A stretch of 64,000 bases of DNA from Echinicola jeungdonensis (GTDB lineage: Bacteria; Bacteroidota; Bacteroidia; Cytophagales; Cyclobacteriaceae), in contig NZ_JAUFQT010000001.1 in assembly GCF_030409905.1 (NCBI RefSeq), forward strand, positions 3,123,001 to 3,187,000, read 5' to 3'. Under the pieces are notes generated by a model. It made no database searches. It had not been told where the DNA came from and saw nothing but the letters and a program-made list of their open reading frames with translations. The first letter of the stretch is position 1. Each line of letters begins with the position of its first letter. Made by a program: the position numbers and the translations under genes. Positions 46,698-56,000 of the stretch are shown piece after piece.

Positions 46698-47632
46698 GCT
46701 CTATCCAAGTAATCTTTGGTTAAATTGATTGAGCTATCCTTTTGGTAGACCTCCTCCAAATATTCTAATGCCAACTTTTTATCCCCTTTTAGAACATAAT
46801 AAATCCCTTTATTCCTCAAAGCAAAAAGGTTTCTACTGTTTTGTTTTAGGCTTAGATTGATGTCCTCCAGGCCTTTTTCAAGGTTGCCCAAGTACAAATG
46901 ATAAAGACCTCTGTTATTGTAAAAATAGGGATGCCCTGGATCGATTTGAAGGGCCTTTTCTACAAATGCCAATGCCTTTTTATATTCCGCCATTTTAAAT
47001 GCTATCAAAGACCTTAAATTATAAATATTAGCCTCCATAGAGTTGAGCTGTTCAGCCTTTTCAAGGTCTTTTTGGGCAAGGGAAAATTGGTCCAAATAAT
47101 AATGAATGGTAGCCCTATTTACGTATAAATCTACATTTTCAGAATCACGAGAAAGGGCTTCCCCAAATGCATCCAAAGCTTCCGGGTATTTTTTGAGCTT
47201 TTCCAAAGCCAGACCCTGGACAAAATATCCTCTAAAATCCTGGGGCTGTAATTGGATCAATTTTTCGGAATCTCGAATTGCTTTGTAAAATTCTCCATTA
47301 TCTAAATAAGCAAGGCTTCTTTGATAAAATGCCTCCTCATAATTTTCTTTTGATTGGATGGCTTTGGTGAAATCCTGAATTGCCTTGTAATAATCAGTTT
47401 GCCTGTAGTGGGAAATTCCCCGGTTGTAAAATGCAACTGAATATTCCGGGTCTATTTGAAGGGCTTCAGTGTAATATTCGATGGCGCTTTGATAGTCATT
47501 TTCCTTCATCTTATTATTCCCTTTCAATAAAAACCGTCCTTTTTTATCCTCTGGAGAATCGCAAGCAAATAAACCCAGAATCAGAGAGATTAATAAGAAG
47601 ATTGATTTTATATGAATTTTTGCCATCATCAT
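46685..47632 (-). CDS. Tetratricopeptide-repeat lipoprotein
   Basis: 315 residues. Lipobox LGLFAC (Cys24), then at least seven TPR units from about residue 38 (YQSAIEYYTEALQIDPEYSV, YYKAIQDFTKAIQ, YPEALDAFGEALSRD and similar). TPRs are protein-protein scaffolds; the partner is unknown. The start has three Met codons in a row region, so the exact start within 47626-47632 is uncertain. Tail-to-tail with the histidine kinase. Confidence 0.9.
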   Translation of the reverse strand: MMMAKIHIKSIFLLISLILGLFACDSPEDKKGRFLLKGNNKMKENDYQSAIEYYTEALQIDPEYSVAFYNRGISHYRQTDYYKAIQDFTKAIQSKENYEEAFYQRSLAYLDNGEFYKAIRDSEKLIQLQPQDFRGYFVQGLALEKLKKYPEALDAFGEALSRDSENVDLYVNRATIHYYLDQFSLAQKDLEKAEQLNSMEANIYNLRSLIAFKMAEYKKALAFVEKALQIDPGHPYFYNNRGLYHLYLGNLEKGLEDINLSLKQNSRNLFALRNKGIYYVLKGDKKLALEYLEEVYQKDSSINLTKDYLDRAQDI

Positions 47633-47887
47633 TTTTTGTGTGGGAAGGGAAGTGTTTTTTCCTCCTCCTGTTTCTAGAGGGAATTAATTTGGCTACAAAT
47701 TTACGGAAAGATTTTTGTAATATCTTTTTTTGAAACCTATCGAAAAAAAATAGGGTTGAAAGGTCAAAGGCATTGAGTTAATAATATTTTCCTAAAAAGG
47801 AAGAGCCTCAGGAAAATTGGTGACTTTTTCTTTGGATTCCTTATCTTGGGATAAATGAAATCAATTTTATTTTCATTTTCCATTTTA

Positions 47888-47895
47888 TACTTTTG
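47888..47895 (+). promoter_or_regulatory. Promoter -7 element of arsC-like gene
   Basis: TACTTTTG followed by C, 24 nt upstream of the ATG. Confidence 0.45.
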
Positions 47896-47918
47896 CATTC
47901 CTTTAAAAATATAGAAAC

Positions 47919-48272
47919 ATGAGCGATATCAAAATCTTTCACAATCCCCGTTGCAAAAAAAGCAGGGAAACCCTGAAATTGGTAGAAGAAAATGTGAGTA
48001 AAGACCATATTGAAATCGTTAAATATTTGGAGACCCCTCCCAGCGAAGCAGAGTTGAAAAGCATTTTATCGATGCTGGGAATTTCCCCGAATGAATTGGT
48101 AAGAAAGGGAGAAAAAGCGTGGAAGGAGGAATTCAAAGGAAAAGATCTATCAGATGAAGAACTAATTAAGGTGATGGTGAAAAATCCCAAATTAATAGAA
48201 AGACCAATAGTTATCGCCCATGGGAAGGCTGTTTTGGGACGGCCCCCGGAAAATGTTTTGGTTTTGCTATAA
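47919..48272 (+). CDS. arsC: ArsC-family arsenate reductase
   Basis: 117 residues, thioredoxin-fold ArsC of the glutaredoxin-dependent class. Catalytic Cys12 in HNPRCKKSRE; substrate-binding Arg residues appear in LVRKGEKAW, IERPIVI and GRPPENV. No ars repressor or efflux pump is adjacent, so a general YffB/ArsC-like role is as likely as arsenate resistance. 33 nt upstream of the CDF transporter gene, likely co-transcribed. Confidence 0.9.
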   Translation: MSDIKIFHNPRCKKSRETLKLVEENVSKDHIEIVKYLETPPSEAELKSILSMLGISPNELVRKGEKAWKEEFKGKDLSDEELIKVMVKNPKLIERPIVIAHGKAVLGRPPENVLVLL

Positions 48273-48305
48273 ATAAAGTACCATTAAAAAAATACCCTCA
48301 ATACA

Positions 48306-49304
48306 GTGAACAAAGCCAAAAGGCATTGGATAATCGTTTCTTTTGTGGTCAGTATCATATTGCTGATTATTAAGTTTTATTCTTTTCATATTACCGGATC
48401 AAAGGCCATTTTAACCGATGCCTTGGAAAGCATTGTTAATGTGGTGGCATCGGGTTTTGCCTTTTATAGTATATACCTGAGTGCTCAGCCAAGGGACCAG
48501 AACCATCCATATGGCCATGGGAAAATAGAGTTTTTCAGTGCCGGCATCGAAGGTGTTTTGATAATTTTGGCTGGTATTTTTATTATTTACCAGTCTATTA
48601 TAGCCTTGGTTTATCCAGTTGAATTGCAGATGCTTCCATTTGGGATGGTATTAGTTGGAGCATCGGGTTTGGCCAATGGAGTGCTGGGGAAATTACTTGC
48701 CCAAAAGGGGAAAGAATACCACAGCCTTACCCTGGAAGCTGATGGTAAGCACCTGATGACTGATGCAATCAGCAGTTTTGTATTGATATTAGGGGTCGGG
48801 GTAATTTACCTTACAGGATATTATATATTAGACAGTGTTTTTTCCATGATTTTTTCCATGTATATCATTTATAATGGGTATATATTGGTAAGGAGATCGG
48901 TTGCTGGACTAATGGATGAACGCAACCCAGCATCCATGGAATGGGCTGTAAAAGTATTAAACCAGAATAGAAAGAATAACTGGATAGATATCCATAATAT
49001 GAGGGTGCAACAATATGGAGGAGATAAGCATGTAGATCTCCACCTAACCCTTCCGTATTATTTCGAATTGAACCAAGTCCATGATGAAGTTGAAAATGTG
49101 GAAGATGTCCTTGAAGAAAACATGCCGGGCAATGTGGAAGTTTTTGTCCATGCAGATCCTTGTTTACCCGAAAAGTGCTGTCATTATTGCCAAGTCAAAA
49201 ACTGCGCAGTGAGGAAGTATCCGAAAAGCAAAAAGATAATTTGGAATGCCAGCAATATGTCCAAAAATCAAAAGCATTATCATGAACTGAGTGATGCTCT
49301 GTAA
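48306..49304 (+). CDS. Cation diffusion facilitator (CDF) metal exporter
   Basis: 332 residues, GTG start. About six membrane helices; metal-site motifs TDALESIVNVVAS, HPYGHGKIEF and DGKHLMTDAISS. After the cytoplasmic ferredoxin-like domain the protein ends with a cysteine cluster, Cys286, 291, 292, 295 and 300, beginning at His282 (HADPCLPEKCCHYCQ). That cluster is not part of the standard CDF core and may sense or deliver metal. Exports zinc, iron or similar divalent cations by proton antiport. Confidence 0.92.
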   Translation: MNKAKRHWIIVSFVVSIILLIIKFYSFHITGSKAILTDALESIVNVVASGFAFYSIYLSAQPRDQNHPYGHGKIEFFSAGIEGVLIILAGIFIIYQSIIALVYPVELQMLPFGMVLVGASGLANGVLGKLLAQKGKEYHSLTLEADGKHLMTDAISSFVLILGVGVIYLTGYYILDSVFSMIFSMYIIYNGYILVRRSVAGLMDERNPASMEWAVKVLNQNRKNNWIDIHNMRVQQYGGDKHVDLHLTLPYYFELNQVHDEVENVEDVLEENMPGNVEVFVHADPCLPEKCCHYCQVKNCAVRKYPKSKKIIWNASNMSKNQKHYHELSDAL

Positions 49305-49993
49305 AAGGGTAATATTTAATTTTTATTATTCTCAGTGGTTGAACCATTATTTTAATATTGAAAGTAGTTTATTTTTTTTCTGGTCAAGGACTTACTGAAT
49401 CTACGCCAACATTTAGTTAAATATTCAATATTTAAAATAATCTTGATTCGAACATTTTGCTATTGAACTTTCAGAAAATCTGATAGGCTTAAAATATTAT
49501 CGGATTACCCGCAATCTGGTAATTTCAATTTATTTCAACTCCTGGCAAGTTTGGCAAGACATCACAATTCAAAGTTCCCAGGGATTCCACCTCGGACCAT
49601 TTTAGTTGAAACCTTAACAGGCTTCCAACTGTAAATCTTTGAAACACATTAGAATAGGAGATTTAAATCAAATGCTTACTCATTAGTCTTCCGAATGTAG
49701 GTACGAGTTACCCCCGGCCTATTATTGAATTTTTGGTTCCTGGCAAAATTGGGTATACACTTTAAATATTAAATTTTATTTTTTTAAGATTTTTTTTAAA
49801 CTAAATAACTTTATTCCCGCTGTCAAGGTACTGGGTGTTAAAAAATATAGTTTCCAATAATTTGTTTTTTATATACAAAATTATTGGTTTTGATTTATGA
49901 AAATGCTTATAATGTGTTGTTTTTCAGTTGTTTGTAGCCTGGGTTGGATTGGTTTTGTCTTAATTAATATGTAAATTAAACCAAAACAACAAT
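49305..49993. other. AT-rich intergenic stretch, no recognised feature
   Basis: 689 nt with no convincing ORF or RNA gene. Long A/T tracts. It ends at the 29-codon membrane micro-ORF. Confidence 0.5.
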
Positions 49994-50083
49994 ATGATGA
50001 GCGACGAGAGGAGATTTAAAATGTTCCTGGCTGCGTCAGCCGTTGTTTGGTTAGCGATAATTGTGTTAATTATCGTTTTGTAG
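49994..50083 (+). CDS. Candidate 29-residue single-pass membrane micro-protein
   Basis: ATG at 49994 to TAG at 50081-50083. The first 10 residues are charged (MMSDERRFKM); the remaining 19 are an uninterrupted hydrophobic helix (FLAASAVVWLAIIVLIIVL). An inside-positive N-terminus with a C-terminal helix predicts a tail-anchored inner-membrane peptide. It is followed by a good terminator (50159-50200), suggesting a short dedicated transcript in an otherwise empty 960-nt gap. Family unknown; a membrane-active type I toxin-like peptide or a small respiratory subunit are possibilities. Confidence 0.5.
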   Translation: MMSDERRFKMFLAASAVVWLAIIVLIIVL

Positions 50084-50158
50084 TCAGGGTGATTGAAAGT
50101 TGTTATTGTTTCTGTTCACCATACAGGGCTTTTTTTTAAATGGGCTTATTTTTTTGGA

Positions 50159-50200
50159 AAAAAAGGGAAGCGAATTAAATCGCTTCCCTTTTTATTTTTT
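50159..50200 (+). terminator. Rho-independent terminator after the membrane micro-ORF
   Basis: AAGGGAAGCG pairs perfectly with CGCTTCCCTT around AATTAAAT, followed by TTTATTTTTT. Confidence 0.92.
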
Positions 50201-50264
50201 TGAACATAACCATGAAAAATTGGTTTAAATTTTTCATGGCCTATAGGGCCTTTCCCAAAATTTG

Positions 50265-50272
50265 TAGTTTTG
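50265..50272 (+). promoter_or_regulatory. Promoter -7 element of the TonB receptor gene
   Basis: TAGTTTTG, 19 nt before ATG 50291. If correct, it excludes the upstream TTG at 50270 as start. Confidence 0.45.
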
Positions 50273-50290
50273 GTAAACTATTCTGGTAAT

Positions 50291-52675
50291 ATGTTAATTA
50301 TGAAGTTTTGTTTTGATAATAATGGTACCCCTTATTGGTTAAGGAAACTCCTTTTAAGTTTATTTTTTCTTTTTTTCATAATGATAAGTTTTTCACCTAC
50401 AGCTCAATCCAAATTTACCATCAGCGGTACAATTGAAGATGCCACTAACGGTGAAGGGTTAATTGGGGCAAGCGTTTTTATTCAGGAATTACAAAAAGGG
50501 ACAACCAGTAATGTCTATGGATTTTATTCCCTTACAGTCCCTCCTGGAAAATATACAGTTCAGGTAAGTTATATTGGTTATGAGCCATTTACTAAAAAGA
50601 TAGACTTAAATCAGCCACAAACCATGGATGTTTCCCTCCAGCCTGGGGAGGCCACTCTGGATGAAGTAGTAGTCAGTGCCGATCCAGATGATCAAAATGT
50701 CCGTTCCACACAAATGAGTGTCAATAAACTGGATATGGAGGAAGTGGAGGTAATACCAGTTATTTTTGGTGAAAAAGACATCATCAAAACCATTCAGTTG
50801 CTTCCTGGTATAAAATCCAGCGAGGGAGGAGGAGGATTTTTTGTTAGGGGTGGAAGTGCAGGGCAAAACCTAATTTTGTTGGATGAGGCGCCGGTTTACA
50901 ATGCCTCACATCTTTTGGGATTCTTTTCTGTTTTCAATGCAGATGCTATTAAAGATTTGTCTATATATAAGGGACACATTCCTGCAGAATATGGAGGGAG
51001 GGCCTCTTCGGTATTGGATATCAAGATGAAGGAAGGGAACAGTAAAAACTGGGGAGCTCAAGGTGGAATTGGCCTGATTTCCTCCAGACTGACCGTGGAG
51101 GCACCTATTGTAAAGGATAAGGGTTCATTTGTAGTTTCAGGCAGGAGGACCTATGTGGATGTCTTTTTAAAAGCTTCCAGTAATGAGGATGTCAAAAATT
51201 CCATTTTATACTTTTATGATTTGAATGCAAAGGCCAATTACAGATTGGGAGAAAACGACCGCTTGTTTGTTTCCGGTTATTTTGGAAGGGATAATTTTGG
51301 CTATAGTGATGTGTTTGGGTTTGATTGGGGAAATTCCACTGCCACTGCCCGCTGGAATCACCTATTCAATGACCGTTTGTTTTTAAACACCACAGCACTT
51401 TTCAGTGACTATAATTATAATGTGGATATTGGTGGAGATGAGGGAGAAAATAATGGCTTTTTGATTACCTCCGCCATTCAGGACATCAGCCTCAAGGAAG
51501 ATTTCGAGTATTATATCAACCCTTCCAATACATTGAAATTTGGGGCAAGTGGGGTTTACCATATTTTTGTCCCTGGGGAAATAAGGACGGATGAAAATGC
51601 AACAGTCAACCCTTTAGAATTGCAGCAAAAATATGCATGGGAGGCTGCTGCCTATGTTTCGGATGATTGGGAAGTTTCCAAAAGTTTTAAAGTCAATGCA
51701 GGCCTTAGGTATTCCTGGTTTGGGCAAGTAGGCCCAGGGGAAGTTTATACTTATGATGAAGTAGGGGATGTTGTCCAAAACGAAAATTTCGGAAAAGGGG
51801 AATTGGTTAAAGCTTACTCAGGCTTTGAGCCAAGGCTGGGTTTAACTTATTTATTGAATGAAAATACTTCCATCAAGGGGTCATTTGGGAGAAACCGGCA
51901 ATACCTTCACTTGGTTTCCAATTCCAATTCAGGGACTCCTATTGATCTTTGGATTCCCAGCAGCAATAATGTTCGGCCACAAATTGCTGACCAATTGGCA
52001 ATAGGGTATTTTAAGAATTTTAATGACAATGCCATTGAGGGGTCCTTAGAGGTTTATTATAAGGATATGAAAAACCAGGTTGATTATAGAACTGGGGCGG
52101 ATTTGATTTTCAATGAAAATGTTGAGTCCCAATTTTTATATGGAAAAGGCTGGAGCTATGGAACAGAGTTTTATTTGAAAAAAAATAAAGGGCCATTAAC
52201 TGGTTGGGTAAGTTATACCTGGTCGAGAAGTAAAAGAAAATTTGATGGAGTGGATCGTGGGGAAATTTATCCTGCAAGTTGGGATAGGCCCCATGATCTT
52301 TCCCTAGTAGGAATTTACAAACTGAGCAAAAAATTAACCCTTTCTGGAACTTTTGTGTACAGAACTGGTGATGCTGTGACTTTTCCGATAGGTAAGTATC
52401 AGGTGGATGGCGAGGTTATCAATCGCTATGGCAAAAGAAACAATGACCGTTTGCCTGATTATCACCGATTGGACCTGGGTGCTACTCTTCAACTGAAAAA
52501 CACCCAAAAATTTGAATCAGACCTTAATATCTCCATTTACAATGTGTACGCCAGGAAAAATGCCTTTACAGTCAATTTCAGGGAAAACAGAACGGACCCA
52601 TCCAAAACAGAAGCAGTAAAGCTTTCCTTGTTCAGTATTTTGCCCTCCATTACTTATAACTTTAGATTTAAATAA
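50291..52675 (+). CDS. TonB-dependent receptor with carboxypeptidase-regulatory-like domain
   Basis: 794 residues from ATG 50291 (alternative ATG 50300). Signal segment ending TAQSK, carboxypeptidase-D regulatory-like domain (FTISGTIEDATNGEGLIGAS), plug with FFVRGGSAGQNLILLDEAPVY cut near its middle, then a 22-strand barrel finishing SITYNFRFK. It differs from SusC in length and lacks a SusD partner; a DUF4249 lipoprotein gene follows 2 nt later, a common Bacteroidota pairing. Substrate unknown. Confidence 0.93.
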   Translation: MLIMKFCFDNNGTPYWLRKLLLSLFFLFFIMISFSPTAQSKFTISGTIEDATNGEGLIGASVFIQELQKGTTSNVYGFYSLTVPPGKYTVQVSYIGYEPFTKKIDLNQPQTMDVSLQPGEATLDEVVVSADPDDQNVRSTQMSVNKLDMEEVEVIPVIFGEKDIIKTIQLLPGIKSSEGGGGFFVRGGSAGQNLILLDEAPVYNASHLLGFFSVFNADAIKDLSIYKGHIPAEYGGRASSVLDIKMKEGNSKNWGAQGGIGLISSRLTVEAPIVKDKGSFVVSGRRTYVDVFLKASSNEDVKNSILYFYDLNAKANYRLGENDRLFVSGYFGRDNFGYSDVFGFDWGNSTATARWNHLFNDRLFLNTTALFSDYNYNVDIGGDEGENNGFLITSAIQDISLKEDFEYYINPSNTLKFGASGVYHIFVPGEIRTDENATVNPLELQQKYAWEAAAYVSDDWEVSKSFKVNAGLRYSWFGQVGPGEVYTYDEVGDVVQNENFGKGELVKAYSGFEPRLGLTYLLNENTSIKGSFGRNRQYLHLVSNSNSGTPIDLWIPSSNNVRPQIADQLAIGYFKNFNDNAIEGSLEVYYKDMKNQVDYRTGADLIFNENVESQFLYGKGWSYGTEFYLKKNKGPLTGWVSYTWSRSKRKFDGVDRGEIYPASWDRPHDLSLVGIYKLSKKLTLSGTFVYRTGDAVTFPIGKYQVDGEVINRYGKRNNDRLPDYHRLDLGATLQLKNTQKFESDLNISIYNVYARKNAFTVNFRENRTDPSKTEAVKLSLFSILPSITYNFRFK

Positions 52676-52677
52676 TC

Positions 52678-53520
52678 ATGTATAGCAAATTTTGGCATAT
52701 TGGCGCTTTGATCTTATCCTTAGCTTTCTTTTCTGCTTGTGAGGAAGTTATTGAATTGGATTTAGATGATGGTGGCCCCATGTTGAACATTGAAGGGGTT
52801 GTGGCAGATCAAACAGGGCCTTACTTGGTGAAAATTTCCAGGTCTGTAGGTTTTTATGAGGATAATGAATTCCCTCCGGTATCCGGGGCATTGGTGACCA
52901 TAAGTGACAATGAGGGCCATAAAGAAACCTTGGAAGAAATAAGCCCCGGGATTTATCAAACCAATACTTTACGGGGAAAACGGGGAAATTCGTATGATCT
53001 GGAAGTGGAATTGGAAGGCAAATCATATCAAGCCTCCAGTCAAATTCCCCCTGAACGAATTCCAATTAAAAATTTAGAATATGGATACCGGAAAGGGTCA
53101 TTTTTTAGTGATGATGGTTACTATGTTACTGCATTTTTTGAAGATCCGGAAGGGTTGGGCAACTATTACCGTTTGGTTTTATTGGTGAACGGGGAGGAAT
53201 ACTTTTTTGAGGTGGATGGAGACATGGTACGGGACAATAATCTATGGCTGTCAGATGATAAATATACCGATGGAAATATTCAGGATTTTGAATTTCCTCA
53301 TACCCTGGAAGAGGGAGATACAGTGGATGTAGCATTATATCATTTGGATCAAACCACCTATGACTATTACAGGACTTTAGAAGAAGTCATAGATGGGGGA
53401 GGAGTTGCTCCTTCCAATCCGCTTTCCAATTTTGGAGATGAAGCTTTGGGGTATTTTGGGGCCTATTCAGTAACTTCCTTAAGGGTAATTATTATTGATC
53501 CCGAAAAGGAGGAGGAATGA
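52678..53520 (+). CDS. DUF4249 domain lipoprotein
   Basis: 280 residues. Lipobox FFSAC (Cys21), then the DUF4249 beginning (EEVIELDLDDGGPMLNIEGV), a beta sandwich with GALVTISDNEGH and SYDLEVELEGKSYQASSQIP split between strands. Function of DUF4249 is unknown; consistent adjacency to a TonB receptor suggests an accessory surface lipoprotein of the same transporter. The gap to the receptor is 2 nt. Confidence 0.92.
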   Translation: MYSKFWHIGALILSLAFFSACEEVIELDLDDGGPMLNIEGVVADQTGPYLVKISRSVGFYEDNEFPPVSGALVTISDNEGHKETLEEISPGIYQTNTLRGKRGNSYDLEVELEGKSYQASSQIPPERIPIKNLEYGYRKGSFFSDDGYYVTAFFEDPEGLGNYYRLVLLVNGEEYFFEVDGDMVRDNNLWLSDDKYTDGNIQDFEFPHTLEEGDTVDVALYHLDQTTYDYYRTLEEVIDGGGVAPSNPLSNFGDEALGYFGAYSVTSLRVIIIDPEKEEE

Positions 53521-53584
53521 CAGGTTTGTAAAAGTGATTTCGTGGCACAAATAAAATAAGTTGCAAGAAAATAGATAAAAGCGC

Positions 53585-53626
53585 AAAAAGGGCTGTTTGA
53601 GTAATTTACTTCCAAACAGCCCTTTT
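53585..53626. terminator. Bidirectional terminator between DUF4249 and M3 peptidase genes
   Basis: AAAAGGGCTGTTTG pairs perfectly with CAAACAGCCCTTTT, between convergent genes. Confidence 0.92.
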
Positions 53627-53665
53627 CAATTTTATTTGAAATGGATCATTTGTTTTTTTTTATAA

Positions 53666-55693
53666 CTATATCAAACCAGCTCTTTTGAGAAGTGCTTCAG
53701 GTTTGGGTTCTCTTCCTCTGAATCTTTTATATAAGATGGATGGGTGCACTCTACCGCCTGCAGAAAGGATATTTTCTTTAAAGGATTGGGCAGTTTCGGG
53801 GTCAAAAATGCCGTTTTCCTGGAAAAGCTCAAAAGCATCTGCATCCAAAACTTCTGCCCACTTGTAACTGTAATATCCAGCCGCATAGCCTCCCTGGAAA
53901 ATATGAGAGAAGGAGGTAGTCATCATGGTTCCTTCCACATTCGGAAGCAAGTCTGCCTCCTTCATTGCTTTCCTTTCAAAATCAAATAAAGAATTTACTT
54001 CAGCAGGGTCAGTGTTGTAATAAGCCATATCCAAAAGTCCAAAGCTAACTTGTCTCAAAGTTTGATAACCTTGGTGGAAATTTGCAGCTTTTTTTATTCT
54101 TAAGATAAGGTCAGCAGGAATTTTTTCCCCGGTTTCATAATGCTGGGCAAAAAGGTCCAAACATTCCTTTTCGTAGCACCAGTTTTCGAAAATTTGGGAA
54201 GGCAATTCCACAAAATCCCAATATACATTGGCACCGGATAGAGATTCATAAGTTCCGTTAGCGAGCATTCCATGCAATGCATGTCCAAATTCATGGAAAA
54301 GGGTGGTAACCTCACTGAAAGTCAATAAGGAAGGTTTTGTTTTGGTGGGCTTGGTAAAGTTGCATACAATGGATACATGAGGCCTTTTGTCCTGGCCACC
54401 TACTTTTTTCTGTCCTTGGTATATGGTCATCCAGGCGCCATTCCTTTTGCCCGCTCTGGGAAAGAAGTCAGCATAAAAGACGGCGAGGTGTTGGCCGGAA
54501 AGGTCTTTGACCTCATAAGCAGTGACCTCTGGATGGTAAACTGGGATGTCCGTATTTTTGATAAATTCCAGGCCGTAAAGTTTAGAGGCTGTTTTGAATA
54601 CCCCCTGAATGGTGTTTTCCAATTCAAAATAGGGCTTGAGTAGTTCATCATCCACTTCAAATTTGGCTTTTTTTAGTTTTTCCCCATAAAAGCTAAAGTC
54701 CCATTTTGCCAGCTTTTCCGGGCCACCCTGTTTTTTGGCAAATTCTGTCAATTCAGACAATTCCTCCTCAGCTTTTGGCTTGGCTTTGATCAATAATTCC
54801 TGTAGGAAGTTTAGTACTTTATCGGCACTTTCAGCCATTCTTTCCTCCAAAACAAAATCAGCAAATTTTTTGTACCCCAATAGGTTGGCCCTTTTGTGCT
54901 TGAGTTCCAGTATCTTTTTGACAATTTCCTGATTGTCCAGGTCGTCACCCTTACAGGACTTGGTGTTAAAGGCTTTGAAAAGTTTTTTCCTTAATTCCCT
55001 GTTTTCCGCATAAGTCATAAATGGAAGGTAGCTGGGGAAGGCAAGGGTAAATACCCAATTCCCATCTTTCCCCTTTTCTGAGGCAGTTTGAGCAGCTGCT
55101 TCAATAACCGCTTCTGGAAGCCCTTTTAGATCTTCTTCATTGTCCACCACCATTTCATATTTATTGGTTTCTGCCAATACATTTTCCCCAAATTGAAGGC
55201 TGTATTGTGCCAGCTCCTTGTCAATTTCCCGCAATTGGAGTTTATCCTCATCAGATAAATTCGCACCATTTCGGACAAAAGCCTTATAAGTTTTTTCCAA
55301 TAGGGTTTGCTGTTCCTCATCTAGAGAAAGGCTGTCCCGCTTTTGAAAAACCGAATTAACTAATTCGAAAAGCTCTTTATCTAACAAAATATCATTGCTG
55401 TGTGCGGTCATCAAGGGTGAAATATCCCTTGCCAGTTTTTGGATTTCATCATTGGTTTCTGCAGAATTGAGGTTGAAAAATATGCTGGCTACTATATTTA
55501 ACCTTTCTCCAGAACGGTCCAGGGCTTCTATAATATTGCTGAAATCTGGTTCCTGAACTTCCTTAATATTTTCAATTTCAGCCCTAGCTTCTGAAATGGC
55601 AGCCTGAACTGCAGGTAAAAAATGTTCGTTTTTTATCTTGTCAAAAGGGGCTGTATGAAAAGGAGTCTCAAATTTTTCCAATAAAGGATTCAT
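53666..55693 (-). CDS. M3-family zinc oligopeptidase (Dcp/OpdA type)
   Basis: 675 residues, full length for oligopeptidase A or dipeptidyl carboxypeptidase. Zinc motif HEFGH at residues 467-471 in TTLFHEFGHALHGM, with the third ligand region following in LPSQIFENW. No signal peptide, so cytoplasmic. Degrades short peptides, probably including cleaved signal peptides. A very good promoter (55751-55779) lies upstream, with a leader of about 53 nt. Confidence 0.95.
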   Translation of the reverse strand: MNPLLEKFETPFHTAPFDKIKNEHFLPAVQAAISEARAEIENIKEVQEPDFSNIIEALDRSGERLNIVASIFFNLNSAETNDEIQKLARDISPLMTAHSNDILLDKELFELVNSVFQKRDSLSLDEEQQTLLEKTYKAFVRNGANLSDEDKLQLREIDKELAQYSLQFGENVLAETNKYEMVVDNEEDLKGLPEAVIEAAAQTASEKGKDGNWVFTLAFPSYLPFMTYAENRELRKKLFKAFNTKSCKGDDLDNQEIVKKILELKHKRANLLGYKKFADFVLEERMAESADKVLNFLQELLIKAKPKAEEELSELTEFAKKQGGPEKLAKWDFSFYGEKLKKAKFEVDDELLKPYFELENTIQGVFKTASKLYGLEFIKNTDIPVYHPEVTAYEVKDLSGQHLAVFYADFFPRAGKRNGAWMTIYQGQKKVGGQDKRPHVSIVCNFTKPTKTKPSLLTFSEVTTLFHEFGHALHGMLANGTYESLSGANVYWDFVELPSQIFENWCYEKECLDLFAQHYETGEKIPADLILRIKKAANFHQGYQTLRQVSFGLLDMAYYNTDPAEVNSLFDFERKAMKEADLLPNVEGTMMTTSFSHIFQGGYAAGYYSYKWAEVLDADAFELFQENGIFDPETAQSFKENILSAGGRVHPSILYKRFRGREPKPEALLKRAGLI

Positions 55694-55750
55694 AAATATT
55701 TTTTTTTCTATGGTTTATCTAAATTATTGGCCTTTATGGCATCAGATAGA

Positions 55751-55779
55751 CAAAGTTAATGATTTGGTGAAAGTGGCAA
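55751..55779 (-). promoter_or_regulatory. Promoter of the M3 peptidase gene
   Basis: On minus: TTG (55777-55779), 18-nt spacer, TAACTTTG (55751-55758). Confidence 0.65.
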
Positions 55780-55990
55780 GCTTCTCAGGAGGATTAAGGT
55801 GATTACCCTTTTGAAATCCACGATTTTAATGGAGGCAGGAAAGAAAAATCGGGATAAAGAAATCCCGAAGAAAATTCCAACTAAAACTATACTTTGAGAT
55901 TCAATAAATGCTGAAAAAAAAGGAATTTTTTGGTTTTTGACTGTATTAATGGTGGTTAATCAATTAAATTTATTAATAAGCAGATCAAAA

Positions 55991-55998
55991 TATATTTG
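55991..55998 (+). promoter_or_regulatory. Promoter-like -7 element at the DinB gene start
   Basis: TATATTTG ends 2 nt before ATG 56001. Using the SRP calibration, transcription would start near 56003, favouring the ATG at 56016 as real start. Confidence 0.4.
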
Positions 55999-56000
55999 AT

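Larger units (their letters stand above)
55694..56000. other. Divergent intergenic region with two promoters and a small hairpin
   Basis: 307 nt. Contains the M3 peptidase promoter, a TATATTTG element beside the DinB start, and TCGGGAT/ATCCCGA (55849-55868) as a short hairpin without a U-run. Confidence 0.5.
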
